Positions 1 to 7,779 are shown, counted from the stretch's first letter. The stretch: 12,876 nucleotides of DNA from a bacterium (GCA_022844575.1 JALHLL010000086.1:1-12876), one strand, 5' to 3'. Notes: generated by a model not told the origin, from the letters alone. Program-made: numbers and translations.

Positions 1-1488
1 AAAGGCGATTTATTTGCATTATGTACTACAACACCACAGAACAAAAACGGCGGTGGAATTTTCAAATCAACAGATAAAGGGAAAACTTGGGCTTGTATAG
101 TAAACGGGTTAAAACATCAAAGAGGAAATTTTATTTTTTGTGATAAAAGAGGAAAACTTTGGTGCGGACTTGCCCGTTATACAAATAATGCCTCAAATTC
201 CACTCATGATGACGCTGTAATATATTACTCCGAAGATAATGGCGAGACATGGTCATCTGATACTAACATTCTGCGTGCAACTAATTACTACTCCTGGATG
301 GTGGAAACACGAGACAGTACATTATATATAACAAATGGCTGGGGCGGCCCTTCCAATGTATCGTCCTCAACCGACCATACTACATGGAACAATGATTTAA
401 ATATGGGCGAACAGAATGGCTGTCTTGCGTTTAATTGCGCTGTCAATGGAAATAATTTCGTGTTTATAGGTACGGAAACGCAGGGAATACTTCGTTCAGA
501 AAAGGGCGAAAAGGATTCATTTCAAAAACTTGAAACATCACCGAAAGGTAACAGTAAAGTATTCGGGAATATGTATTCCGATGAAATTGTTGCAACTGGT
601 GGAAGAGAAAATTCTCTAAAATATTTCTATGGATCGGCAAATAATGGAGAGGATATGTTTGATTTCCTCAACTTTCCCGATTACTCGGCACCATCTTCTG
701 TCATTTTCGGTACAAAAGGCATAATGTATGTTGCGAATCAGGCAGGTATTTTTGAAAGTACGGGACTCTATACAACAAGTTTACCTTTTTCCGAAAATTC
801 CTTATTTGAGAAAATAATCGCCAATAATAATGTATCATACTATTTCACTTCCATGACTACCGATGAATGTGGGTATTTATATGGCTGCGGATTAGGAAAT
901 GGTGTATATGTTTCAGATAAGCCCGTGCATAGTCCATTAGCAAGCAACCTGAAAACACCAGAACATAAATCTATCCTTTCTCAATCTCAATCAACATTCA
1001 CTTGGGCAAATACATGTACTTTGCTTTCGCATACACTACAAATCGCCGAGGATAGCAACTTTATTAATATCATATACCAGTCAGCCGGTATAAATGGTTT
1101 TAGTCATGAAATTACCAACAATACTTTCCTTCCGGGCAATAATTACTTCTGGCGTATTATTAGCAGAGATGCGACTAATGATACAAGCACTTCGGATACA
1201 CATACATTTACATACAAAGCGGTTACGAGTATTTACAGTCAGGATGAAAGTCGTGAATATTCGTCTGTTATCCCCAATATTACCTCCGAAAGTATTTATA
1301 TAAGAAAACAAACTTCTTATACATATTATAAGATTATCAATATTCTTGGAGAAACTGTACTTTATGGAATATTGCGAAGTGATGAAGATTCTGAGATTAC
1401 ATTACAGAATCTCCGTAATGGTTTCTATATAATTGTTCTTAAGGCAGAAAATACCTCAGAGAAATTTTCTTTTCAGAAATGCTTATAA
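1..1488 (+). CDS. Secreted Asp-box beta-propeller protein with T9SS-like tail (5' partial)
   Basis: The reading frame is open from base 1, so the start lies outside the window; 495 residues are visible. Two clear Asp-box (BNR) motifs, STDKGKTW (bases 67–90) and SEDNGETW (229–252), and a degraded third ending in TW near base 387 indicate a sialidase/Ycf48-like beta-propeller. Asp boxes mark the fold and do not show an enzyme activity. Residues about 310–407 look like a fibronectin type III domain (an FTW near its start, YFWRI near its end). The last roughly 75 residues resemble a T9SS type A sorting domain (YYKIINILGE, LRNGFYII), though the usual YPNP entry motif is absent and reads VIPN instead. 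In known T9SS cargo the tail directs export across the outer membrane and is cleaved. The likely location is the cell surface or medium; the ligand is unknown. It converges on the TPR regulator gene, with 13 bases between the stops. Confidence 0.8.
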   Translation, partial: KGDLFALCTTTPQNKNGGGIFKSTDKGKTWACIVNGLKHQRGNFIFCDKRGKLWCGLARYTNNASNSTHDDAVIYYSEDNGETWSSDTNILRATNYYSWMVETRDSTLYITNGWGGPSNVSSSTDHTTWNNDLNMGEQNGCLAFNCAVNGNNFVFIGTETQGILRSEKGEKDSFQKLETSPKGNSKVFGNMYSDEIVATGGRENSLKYFYGSANNGEDMFDFLNFPDYSAPSSVIFGTKGIMYVANQAGIFESTGLYTTSLPFSENSLFEKIIANNNVSYYFTSMTTDECGYLYGCGLGNGVYVSDKPVHSPLASNLKTPEHKSILSQSQSTFTWANTCTLLSHTLQIAEDSNFINIIYQSAGINGFSHEITNNTFLPGNNYFWRIISRDATNDTSTSDTHTFTYKAVTSIYSQDESREYSSVIPNITSESIYIRKQTSYTYYKIINILGETVLYGILRSDEDSEITLQNLRNGFYIIVLKAENTSEKFSFQKCL

Positions 1489-1501
1489 TTGTTGGTGTTC
1501 A

Positions 1502-3526
1502 TTAAAGAGAAATTCTCTCTAAGAAGAGAGCAATATCTTCATTTGCTTCCATTTTCATTTTCTTTCTGATATTCTGCCTATGTTTATCAATCGTTATTTT
1601 TTCAACAAATAACATTGAAGCAATGTTTTTAGATGACATTCCGAGAGATATTAGCGAACATACTTTAAGTTCCATTTTTGTTAAAGAAGGGAACTTTTTT
1701 AATAATACATTAGTAAGATCGGGGTCGCTTCTTTTTAACTCATTCTGAAGCGAAACCCACAGATGTTCAGAGCTATCGGTAGTACGAAGAATACCGGAGA
1801 TTTTTCTCACAATTTCATCGGCGGATATAGAATCCGTAAGTACTTCTTTTCTTATTTGAATAATTATTTCCTTATTATGTACATTCCTTAGTACTTGCAG
1901 ACGTAATTCCCTTTTTAACAATTCATTTTCCTTATGTATTCTTTTTAATTCCAAACTTAGTTCCGATAAGTAAGAATCGCTACTTTTTTTCTCTTTCTGC
2001 ACATGTAAAGTAAGTATATCGGATATATTTTTCTGTTTATCAAACTCAACGGAAATTCTAAGGTACTGCTTAAAGGATTTTACCGCTTTCGCCGATTCTC
2101 CACTTGCTTCATAGATTAGAGTTGCATTCTCATATATTGAAATCAATAAGGACTTTTCATGTACTGTCTTAACATGCAGCATTGCTTGCTCTATATACTC
2201 GCCCGCAATGTCTTTTTGTCCCATTTCTAAAAAACTACGTGCTGCACCCGAATATGCTTCCGCCAAATACCTCACCGTTTTGAGTACGGAAAGTATTTCA
2301 ACAGCCATAAGATACTGTAAAGCGGCTTCATGCCATTCACCGTTTTTCACATGGAAATCACCTAAAGCGATTCTTGTTGTAGCGATAATACTTTTATCGT
2401 CTTGTTTTTCAGAAAGTTGTAAAGCATTATAAAACAATTTTAAAGCCGTCTTTTTCTTTTCAATTTGTCCATATACTCTACCGAGACCTATGAGTACATG
2501 ACATTCCTGCCGAAGCGATTTATATTTCCTTGCAAAAGTGAGTGCACTTTTTAACAATATCAATCCTTTTGAAAAATCGCCTATTTGTACTAATGCAAGT
2601 GCCAGGTTCGCTTCAATTCCGCATAGTAAATGTTCAATATTGTTCTTTTGGGCTATTTCTTGCGCCTCATATAAACACCGTAAACTCTCGAACGAATTAT
2701 TAATCTGCAAATAGATTGTTCCCATATTAACCAATGTTGTAATACTACCGTTCACATCATTATTTCTCTTAAAAAAGGCATACGATTTTTTTAGATTAAC
2801 AATAGCGTTCGTATAATCACAAAAAAGTATCTGAACATTTACCAAATTGTTCAATATTGTCGCATATACTTTTTCTTTCTTTACATCGGAAGTATTCTCC
2901 AAACATTGTAGAGCATCGTGGTAATATTTTCTTGCGGAATCAGGGCGGTTTAATGCCAGTTCGCACCCTGCCATAGAATTAAGAGCAATAGCCATTCTCG
3001 TATAATTATTAAGCTCCGAGAATATCTTAAATGCTTCATTAGCATTTTTTTTGGCTGCTCTTAATTGCCCTAAGGCAAGTTCGGATTGTGAAACTGTAAT
3101 ATGTGCATGAGCCCTTTTTTCATCATTCAATGTATTCTTTGTAAGTAGTATTACCTTTTTTCCATTTTCTATAGATGCGGGATAATCACCTAAAAGCATT
3201 TCAACGGTTGAAATCGTTAAGAACACATCACACAAAACTTCGGCACTTACATTTTGTTCATTATCTATTTGTAGCGAATATAATTCTTCATATGCTCTTT
3301 GGTTTTCTCCCTTTGTGCTTAATACTTTTGCCTTTATTGTCTTATACGCAATTTTATCATCATTACTACCGAATTGTTCCACAATACCGGAAATTTTCTG
3401 AAGAGTTTTCATACTCTCATCAGCCGATTCCCCTACATAATAATCAGCCAATTTCAATCCGGCTACTATACTCTGTTTATTATTGTTTCCACGACTTAAT
3501 ATTTTATTGTATTTTGCTGTATTCAT
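1502..3526 (-). CDS. TPR-repeat regulator with C-terminal LuxR-type HTH
   Basis: This 674-residue protein has no signal peptide or membrane segment, so it is predicted to be cytoplasmic. Residues about 40–490 are helical TPR repeats, seen as recurring A-L-x-L-G-x and Y-x-x-A-L patterns such as ALGDFHVKNGEWHEAALQYL. Residues about 510–565 form a charged coiled coil (ELSLELKRIHKENELLKREL). Residues 612–674 are a LuxR-like helix-turn-helix (FPSLTKMELKVCSLISLGMS, then SKNIASML and the recognition helix TIDKHRQNIRKK). Bacteroidota have many TPR–coiled coil–LuxR regulators, often with a membrane helix between the parts; none is visible here. The TPRs probably sense a protein partner and the HTH binds DNA; the target is not evident. 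There is no clear Shine-Dalgarno before the ATG. It lies 144 bases downstream of the Ppx/GppA gene on the same strand, so it could be its own unit or the end of that operon. Confidence 0.85.
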   Translation of the reverse strand: MNTAKYNKILSRGNNNKQSIVAGLKLADYYVGESADESMKTLQKISGIVEQFGSNDDKIAYKTIKAKVLSTKGENQRAYEELYSLQIDNEQNVSAEVLCDVFLTISTVEMLLGDYPASIENGKKVILLTKNTLNDEKRAHAHITVSQSELALGQLRAAKKNANEAFKIFSELNNYTRMAIALNSMAGCELALNRPDSARKYYHDALQCLENTSDVKKEKVYATILNNLVNVQILFCDYTNAIVNLKKSYAFFKRNNDVNGSITTLVNMGTIYLQINNSFESLRCLYEAQEIAQKNNIEHLLCGIEANLALALVQIGDFSKGLILLKSALTFARKYKSLRQECHVLIGLGRVYGQIEKKKTALKLFYNALQLSEKQDDKSIIATTRIALGDFHVKNGEWHEAALQYLMAVEILSVLKTVRYLAEAYSGAARSFLEMGQKDIAGEYIEQAMLHVKTVHEKSLLISIYENATLIYEASGESAKAVKSFKQYLRISVEFDKQKNISDILTLHVQKEKKSSDSYLSELSLELKRIHKENELLKRELRLQVLRNVHNKEIIIQIRKEVLTDSISADEIVRKISGILRTTDSSEHLWVSLQNELKRSDPDLTNVLLKKFPSLTKMELKVCSLISLGMSSKNIASMLFVEKITIDKHRQNIRKKMKMEANEDIALFLERISL

Positions 3527-3670
3527 TTTATTGATAACAAGTAAATAGAACTATTGTATAACTCACAAAACACAACATACAATCTACAAAAAAATTTAGA
3601 ACTCCATTAAAACAGGAAGGAATGCACATCAACTAAGTATATATAATCGAAACAATTAACATCTCCACAA

Positions 3671-4591
3671 TTAATTGAGCATCATATATTCTTTTATTAT
3701 CCCGTATCGCAAGCCGCCGACACTTACAATGCAACTGTTTTTTGAAAAATGTCGTATTATGCTGTCAAGTATTAAAGTACCCGCAGGCAGGATATCGGCT
3801 CTTTCGGGGGTAACACAATTCATTAGCTTAATTTCATCACTTGTCGAGCTTAATAACTGACGTAGTATAACATTAATAATAAGACCCGAAAGAATATACC
3901 CATGTATTTTCTGTTGCTCAAAATAATCCAAGCCCTGTGCAATACAAGCTAAAGTTACCGGTGTTCCGGCAACACAATAAATAGGATAATCGTATATGGG
4001 TATGCCCGATATTTTTTGCTCTACCAATTCTCTCGCCAACATAATCTCCTCATTACTTGGCGGAAGCGATGTAAAAAAACGTTCGGTTAGCCTTACAGCA
4101 CCTATATTCATGCTTTCTGAAAATTCTATTTTATTATTTCTCCCCGCAATTATTTCGGTACTTCCCCCCCCTATATCAATAACAATAGCGGGTTCACTAT
4201 CAGGTACAGCCCCTATAAAACTAAGTTCCGCTTCTCTCTTCCCATCAATTATTTCAATTTCCGCTCCGAGTGATTGTTTTAATCGTATGTGTACATCATC
4301 GGAATTTTCGGCATCTCGCATTGCACTTGTTGCATAAGCTATTATCGTATCGACAGAATATCTTTTGCACAACGCTGCATATTTTTTAAGAATTGCCTCT
4401 GCAACCGTTATCCTCTCCTCCTCTATCCTTCCGGATATATCAACATTTTTTCCAAGTCGTGCAAATTGTACTTCATCATGTATAATCGAAAATGCACTAC
4501 CCCGCTCTTTTCTGCCTATTGTCAGTAAAATGGTATTAGTACCGATATCAATAGCCGCTACTGTTAAAATTGAACGGGTATTCGATACCAT
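3671..4591 (-). CDS. Ppx/GppA phosphatase family protein (exopolyphosphatase / pppGpp phosphohydrolase)
   Basis: This is a 306-residue cytoplasmic enzyme of the ASKHA fold. The phosphate-1 motif AAIDIGTNT is at residues 12–20, the conserved ATSAMRDAEN at 87–96, the phosphate-2 motif DIGGGSTE at 139–146, the catalytic-region glutamate in IDGKREAEL at 115–123, VAGTPVTLA at 207–215, and PERADILPAG at 262–271. Family members remove terminal phosphate from polyphosphate and/or turn pppGpp into ppGpp. The length matches the short two-domain form without the C-terminal HD domain of E. coli Ppx and GppA, so the substrate cannot be decided from sequence. The start ATG is 2 bases past the prmA stop, and a GGAG sits 7 bases before it inside the end of prmA. 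This suggests translation coupled to prmA. Confidence 0.93.
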   Translation of the reverse strand: MVSNTRSILTVAAIDIGTNTILLTIGRKERGSAFSIIHDEVQFARLGKNVDISGRIEEERITVAEAILKKYAALCKRYSVDTIIAYATSAMRDAENSDDVHIRLKQSLGAEIEIIDGKREAELSFIGAVPDSEPAIVIDIGGGSTEIIAGRNNKIEFSESMNIGAVRLTERFFTSLPPSNEEIMLARELVEQKISGIPIYDYPIYCVAGTPVTLACIAQGLDYFEQQKIHGYILSGLIINVILRQLLSSTSDEIKLMNCVTPERADILPAGTLILDSIIRHFSKNSCIVSVGGLRYGIIKEYMMLN

Positions 4592-4593
4592 AA

Positions 4594-5445
4594 CTACTCT
4601 CCGATACTAAATTGAATTGCACACCATTCTCCCTCCACAGTCTTCAGTACTAAACCGAATCCCGCTTTTTGCGCCTCATGAATAATCTCATCGGCATCAT
4701 ATATCAGAATACCTGAAACAATCAAACTTCCTCTTTTTTTTACAAGTGCTTTATGAAATTTGGGCAATGCCGGTATTAATAAATTGCGATACAAATTTGC
4801 AGCAATGCCATCATAATCCTTGTACTCAAATGTTGCAACATCGCCCTGTTCAATCAGTACTTTAACGGCTACATTATTTATTTGCACATTTTCTTGAGCA
4901 TTCTCTATTGACCATTCATCAACATCGAAACCTATACACGATTGTGCTCCTGCCATAACAGCAAGAATTGCAAGAACACCCGTTCCCGTTCCAACATCAA
5001 GCCAAATGGAGTCAGGTGTAACGCTTTGCTCGACCATTTTGCATACCATTCTTGTTGTAGGGTGATACCCTGTACCGAATGACATTTTCGGATCAATGAC
5101 AATAACATATTTACCATCTACACTATCTTTCTTCCAAGATGGCGTTATCCATATACTTTCGCTTACTTGTATCGGTTGAAGCGATTCCTCCCATTGCTTT
5201 TCCCAATTCTGTTCTACAATGTGGTTTACCTCCTTAACACTACAGTCAATATTCATTGTACGCAATCTCGAAAGCATTTCACCGGAAACATCTTCAGCAG
5301 TAATTCCGCTAATAAGTGTAACCGTCAGTTCGTCCAATCCTTCCTCAATTCCGGTTATCGGAAAATCGTAGAGGCATCCGACTGCCAAATCATAAAATTC
5401 TTCCTGAATATCAAATTGTATCTGATGATAAATCTTCGGGGTCAT
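4594..5445 (-). CDS. prmA: Ribosomal protein L11 methyltransferase PrmA
   Basis: PrmA trimethylates ribosomal protein L11 using S-adenosylmethionine. Numbered from the chosen start (283 residues), the L11-binding N-terminal domain covers about 1–75. A linker with WEKQWEESLQPIQV follows at 81–94, then the family signature DPKMSFGTGYHPTT (118–131), the SAM-binding motif I LDVGTGTGVLAI (149–160), the acidic motif FDVDEWSIENA (173–183), and AANLYRNLL (about 215–223), which stands for the usual AN-x(2)-N-x-L block. The frame extends back to a TTG at 5472, but I prefer the ATG at 5445. The result matches family length, and a promoter-like TAATTTTG (5470–5477) overlaps the TTG. An AAGGA lies directly against the ATG, too close to serve as a normal Shine-Dalgarno. 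It is the first gene of a two-gene operon with the Ppx/GppA gene and is divergent from the truC-like gene. Confidence 0.95.
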   Translation of the reverse strand: MTPKIYHQIQFDIQEEFYDLAVGCLYDFPITGIEEGLDELTVTLISGITAEDVSGEMLSRLRTMNIDCSVKEVNHIVEQNWEKQWEESLQPIQVSESIWITPSWKKDSVDGKYVIVIDPKMSFGTGYHPTTRMVCKMVEQSVTPDSIWLDVGTGTGVLAILAVMAGAQSCIGFDVDEWSIENAQENVQINNVAVKVLIEQGDVATFEYKDYDGIAANLYRNLLIPALPKFHKALVKKRGSLIVSGILIYDADEIIHEAQKAGFGLVLKTVEGEWCAIQFSIGE

Positions 5446-5469
5446 TCCTTTTCTTTCGTAAATTGAAAT

Positions 5470-5477
5470 CAAAATTA
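5470..5477 (-). promoter_or_regulatory. Bacteroidota-type -7 element before prmA
   Basis: On the minus strand this octamer reads TAATTTTG, an exact match to the Bacteroidota primary sigma -7 consensus TAnnTTTG. An ATTG (three of four bases of the -33 TTTG) lies 23 bases upstream, at the far edge of the usual 17–23 spacing and inside the start of the divergent gene. Transcription from here would begin about 18 bases before the ATG at 5445. The element is short and the region AT-rich, so a chance match is possible. Confidence 0.35.
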
Positions 5478-5496
5478 CGCAGAAGAAAATCTAACT

Positions 5497-6210
5497 ATGA
5501 CAATCTCCGACGAAAGTTTAGTAATAGATCAAACTGATCAGTACGTTGCTGTTTATAAACCGACTGATATGGCAGTACATCCGAGCGATATACACAAGGG
5601 TGAATATACATTAATGCACTCAATTAAACATATAACAGGTAAATATCTTTATCCTGTACATAGAATAGACAGAGCTGCTTCGGGGCTTGTTTTGTTTGCT
5701 CTAAACTCTGAAACAGCCGCTTTCCTACGAACACAATTCGATGAACAAACAATTCAGAAACAATACCTTGCCGTGGTAAGAGGTCATATTCTGAAAAGTT
5801 ATCATGTTGAGCATGCAATAAACAGCATATATAATTCGGAAAGGAAACCTGCAGAAACTTTACTCGAACCTTTAGCCATTTCAGAGTTGCCTATTGCAAG
5901 CGAACGTTATGCTACCTCACGATTTTCTTTAATTTCTGCATATCCGAAAACAGGACGATGGCATCAAATTCGTCTTCATTGTTCGTACATCGGTTATCCT
6001 ATTGTCGGGGACGTGAAACATGGCGACGGTGCAACAAATCGTACTGTTCGAGAGTCTTTAAGCAATAGAAGATTGTTACTTCATTCATACAAAGTTACAT
6101 TTCAAGACCAACCGAACAGCATAAGAAAAGAAATTATATGTTTACCGGATAATTCATTCAGAGATTTCACACAAAAAGCAGAGTTGGAATATGGATTCGA
6201 CAATACATAA
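5497..6210 (+). CDS. truC: RluA-family RNA pseudouridine synthase, TruC-like
   Basis: This 237-residue protein isomerises uridine to pseudouridine in RNA. The catalytic motif HRIDRAASG is at residues 55–63, with D58 the expected nucleophile. VYKPTDMAVHP (19–29) is the N-terminal KP-x-G-like strand, and QKQYLAVVRG (87–96) is the conserved KxYxAxVxG block. KTGRWHQIRLH (151–161) and GDVKHGD (171–177) complete the family pattern. The stretch ERYATSRF before KTGR and the KHGD–N–RLLLHS ending resemble E. coli TruC (tRNA U65 synthase) more than the rRNA enzymes RluA, RluC and RluD, as I recall them. There is no N-terminal S4 domain, which fits TruC/RluA and not RluC/RluD. The substrate assignment to tRNA is therefore likely but not certain. 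It is the first gene of the plus-strand cluster, diverges from prmA, and overlaps the next gene by 20 bases. Confidence 0.85.
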   Translation: MTISDESLVIDQTDQYVAVYKPTDMAVHPSDIHKGEYTLMHSIKHITGKYLYPVHRIDRAASGLVLFALNSETAAFLRTQFDEQTIQKQYLAVVRGHILKSYHVEHAINSIYNSERKPAETLLEPLAISELPIASERYATSRFSLISAYPKTGRWHQIRLHCSYIGYPIVGDVKHGDGATNRTVRESLSNRRLLLHSYKVTFQDQPNSIRKEIICLPDNSFRDFTQKAELEYGFDNT

Positions 6211-6712
6211 TCGCCTAAAAAAAGTACGGTTGCTTGCAATGGATATTGATGGCACTTTAACGGACGGTGCAATGTATTACTCACCGGAGGGCGACATGTT
6301 AAAACGATTTGACACTCGCGACGGTATGGGAATAACCTTACTTCATTGTTCAGGTATTCAAACCGCTTTTATAACCAGCGAGGAGACTGACATTGTGCGT
6401 ATGCGAGCAAAAAAACTAAAAATAAATCATGTTTTTCTTGGTATAAAGAAGAAAAATGAGATTTTAGCTTCGTTATGTGAAAAACTTGGCTTGGCTTTTG
6501 ATGAAATTGCCTATATAGGCGATGACATAAACGATATACCGGCGTTTCAAGTAGCGGGTATTACGGCATGTCCGGCTGATGCATGCTCTCAAGTAAAAAA
6601 CAGAGCATTAATTCAGTGCACACGCAACGGGGGGCATGGTGCTGTAAGAGAATTGGCGGAGATTATTTTAACCGCCCAAGAAAAACCTCTTACTTTGCCG
6701 GAAGATTGGTAA
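6191..6712 (+). CDS. kdsC: KdsC-like HAD phosphatase (KDO-8-P or nonulosonate-9-P phosphatase)
   Basis: This 173-residue HAD enzyme is the C0 type without a cap domain, which works as a tetramer in known members. Motif I is MDIDGTLTDG at residues 17–26, with nucleophile D18 and general acid D20. FDTRDGMGI (40–48) is the family's substrate-side segment, motif II threonine is T62 in ITSEE, the motif III lysine is probably K88, and motif IV is GDDINDIP (110–117). The C-terminal RNGGHGAVRELAE matches the conserved GGxGAVRE that reaches into the neighbouring subunit's active site. KdsC makes KDO for lipopolysaccharide. E64 and K75, however, line up with residues I recall as favouring KDN-9-phosphate in the Bacteroides homologue, so a nonulosonic-acid role is open. 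The start overlaps the previous gene by 20 bases. The next ATG (6239) would remove the strand leading to motif I, so 6191 is preferred. Confidence 0.88.
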   Translation: MDSTIHNRLKKVRLLAMDIDGTLTDGAMYYSPEGDMLKRFDTRDGMGITLLHCSGIQTAFITSEETDIVRMRAKKLKINHVFLGIKKKNEILASLCEKLGLAFDEIAYIGDDINDIPAFQVAGITACPADACSQVKNRALIQCTRNGGHGAVRELAEIILTAQEKPLTLPEDW

Positions 6713-6731
6713 ATTTTGAACTAAACTTTTT

Positions 6732-6736
6732 AGGAG
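6732..6736 (+). promoter_or_regulatory. Ribosome-binding site of the YtxH-like gene
   Basis: AGGAG stands 8 bases before the ATG at 6745. It fixes that ATG as the start, not the in-frame ATG at 6583, which lies inside the kdsC-like gene. The residues between those two ATGs look like an out-of-frame read of the kdsC end. Confidence 0.8.
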
Positions 6737-6744
6737 ATAAAAAT

Positions 6745-7191
6745 ATGAGTAATGATGGAAAAGAAATCGTAAATTCCTATTCAAAAGGATTTCTCATCGG
6801 CGCATTGGTAGGAGGTGCTGTCGGAGCTATTACAGCACTTTTGCTTGCCCCGAAAAGCGGGAAAGAGCTACGCGAGGATATTTCACGTAAATCGAATGAA
6901 TTAATGGATAAGGCACAAGACCTTATAGGTGATAGGCAAGAGCAGGCACTTAGCACAATTAACCAAGGTAAAATCCAAGCCGAAAAGTTAGTGCAAACTG
7001 CAAAAGAACAAGCCGGTTCGCTTATAAACAGTGCCGATAGAATTATTCAGGAGGCGCGTTTCAAAGCATCAACAGCTCGTGAAAATATTCAGGAAAATTC
7101 ATTGAAAATAAAAGATGCCTTTAAAGCTGGAGCGGAAGCCTTTAAATCAGAGATGGATTCCGTAAAAGATCGCGATACCGAACTCCAATAA
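6745..7191 (+). CDS. ytxH: YtxH-domain membrane-associated protein
   Basis: This is a 148-residue protein starting MSNDGKEIV. A glycine/alanine-rich hydrophobic segment spans residues about 15–35 (GFLIGALVGGAVGAITALLL) and is followed by the YtxH hallmark APKSGKELRED (36–46). The rest, about 45–148, is a long amphipathic, alanine/lysine/glutamate-rich helix region that could form a coiled coil. Members of this family (PF12732) are small membrane-anchored proteins; in Bacillus ytxH is a general stress gene. No biochemical activity is known to me. It is followed 18 bases later by a DUF948 gene, the same pairing as Bacillus ytxG–ytxH but in the opposite order. It lies 32 bases after the kdsC-like gene and is probably cotranscribed with it. 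Confidence 0.85.
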   Translation: MSNDGKEIVNSYSKGFLIGALVGGAVGAITALLLAPKSGKELREDISRKSNELMDKAQDLIGDRQEQALSTINQGKIQAEKLVQTAKEQAGSLINSADRIIQEARFKASTARENIQENSLKIKDAFKAGAEAFKSEMDSVKDRDTELQ

Positions 7192-7209
7192 TTCTATGAA
7201 AGCAGTACT

Positions 7210-7617
7210 ATGAACCCTCTTATAGTCATAGTGGCTATTATTGCACTCGGTGCATTTGCAGCTATGTGTATCTCAATCATCGGTTTTTTGGGTAAAGCCA
7301 AATCATTTTTAGATACAACATCTCTTTCATTGCAAATGATGCAAAGAACGATGGATGATATCAGTCATAAAATTGAACCGACTATAGAATTAACTAATTC
7401 AACACTAAAGAAAACAACTAATACTTTAGAACGTTTGGATACACAATTGGATATATTAAATAGCTCGGTACATAATGTAAATGACATGGTAAATCGTGTT
7501 ACAACATTGCAGAAAAAGGTTCAGGATAAGGTTGAAGAACCTATCATGAAAACGGCATCTTTTATAGCGGGAATATCAAAAGCGATACAAGCTGTAACAA
7601 ATGCGCTTAGACCTTGA
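7210..7617 (+). CDS. DUF948 (YtxG-like) membrane protein
   Basis: This 135-residue protein opens with one membrane helix (about residues 4–27, LIVIVAIIALGAFAAMCISI). A long polar helical region follows with heptad-like spacing (SLSLQMMQRTMDDISHKI, LERLDTQLDILNSSVHNV) and ends in a short hydrophobic stretch (ASFIAGISKAIQAV). This matches DUF948/YtxG proteins, which resemble the helical part of chemoreceptors but lack a signalling tip. The function is unknown. The start ATG overlaps the stop of a five-codon ORF beginning at 7196 (ATGA overlap), and there is no strong Shine-Dalgarno. It is the last gene of the plus-strand cluster; the bidirectional hairpin about 110 bases downstream would end transcription. 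Confidence 0.8.
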   Translation: MNPLIVIVAIIALGAFAAMCISIIGFLGKAKSFLDTTSLSLQMMQRTMDDISHKIEPTIELTNSTLKKTTNTLERLDTQLDILNSSVHNVNDMVNRVTTLQKKVQDKVEEPIMKTASFIAGISKAIQAVTNALRP

Positions 7618-7724
7618 CCAAAAGTGTATTTTGTAACGAATGTGTATTTGTTGAAATGTTTGATGTAAAACACAACTATTATTAACCAAATAGCTTTACA
7701 AAAATATTTTCTGTTTGTAATAAT

Positions 7725-7761
7725 AAAAAAACCCGACAAAAATCTTTTGTCGGGTTTTTTT
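7725..7761. terminator. Bidirectional Rho-independent terminator
   Basis: The left arm AAAAAAACCCGACAAAA (7725–7741) pairs perfectly with TTTTGTCGGGTTTTTTT (7745–7761) around an ATC loop. The GC core CCCGAC/GTCGGG is flanked on the plus strand by a T-tract after it and on the minus strand by the mirror T-tract. It therefore can stop transcripts from both sides. It lies between the convergent DUF948 gene (stop 7617) and the small T9SS protein gene (stop 7780), and marks the end of both clusters. Confidence 0.95.
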
Positions 7762-7779
7762 ATTAGATCGTGTCGTTTA

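Noticed and set aside
1506..1530. Small hairpins (AGAGAA/TTCTCT and CTCTC/GAGAG) between the two convergent genes
   Set aside because: Stems are only about five pairs of mixed composition with no T-tract, and they overlap the end of the TPR gene; not a credible terminator.
3540..3600. Sigma70-like TTGTAT–16–TATACA on the minus strand before the TPR gene
   Set aside because: Only three of six and four of six matches in very AT-rich sequence, and the lineage probably uses a different consensus.
5446..5472. TTG start giving prmA nine more residues
   Set aside because: The ATG at 5445 fits the family length, and the TTG overlaps a promoter-like TAATTTTG.
6583..6744. Longer YtxH reading frame starting inside the kdsC-like gene
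   Set aside because: The extra residues are a frame-shifted read of the kdsC-like 3' end; the Shine-Dalgarno at 6732–6736 points to 6745.
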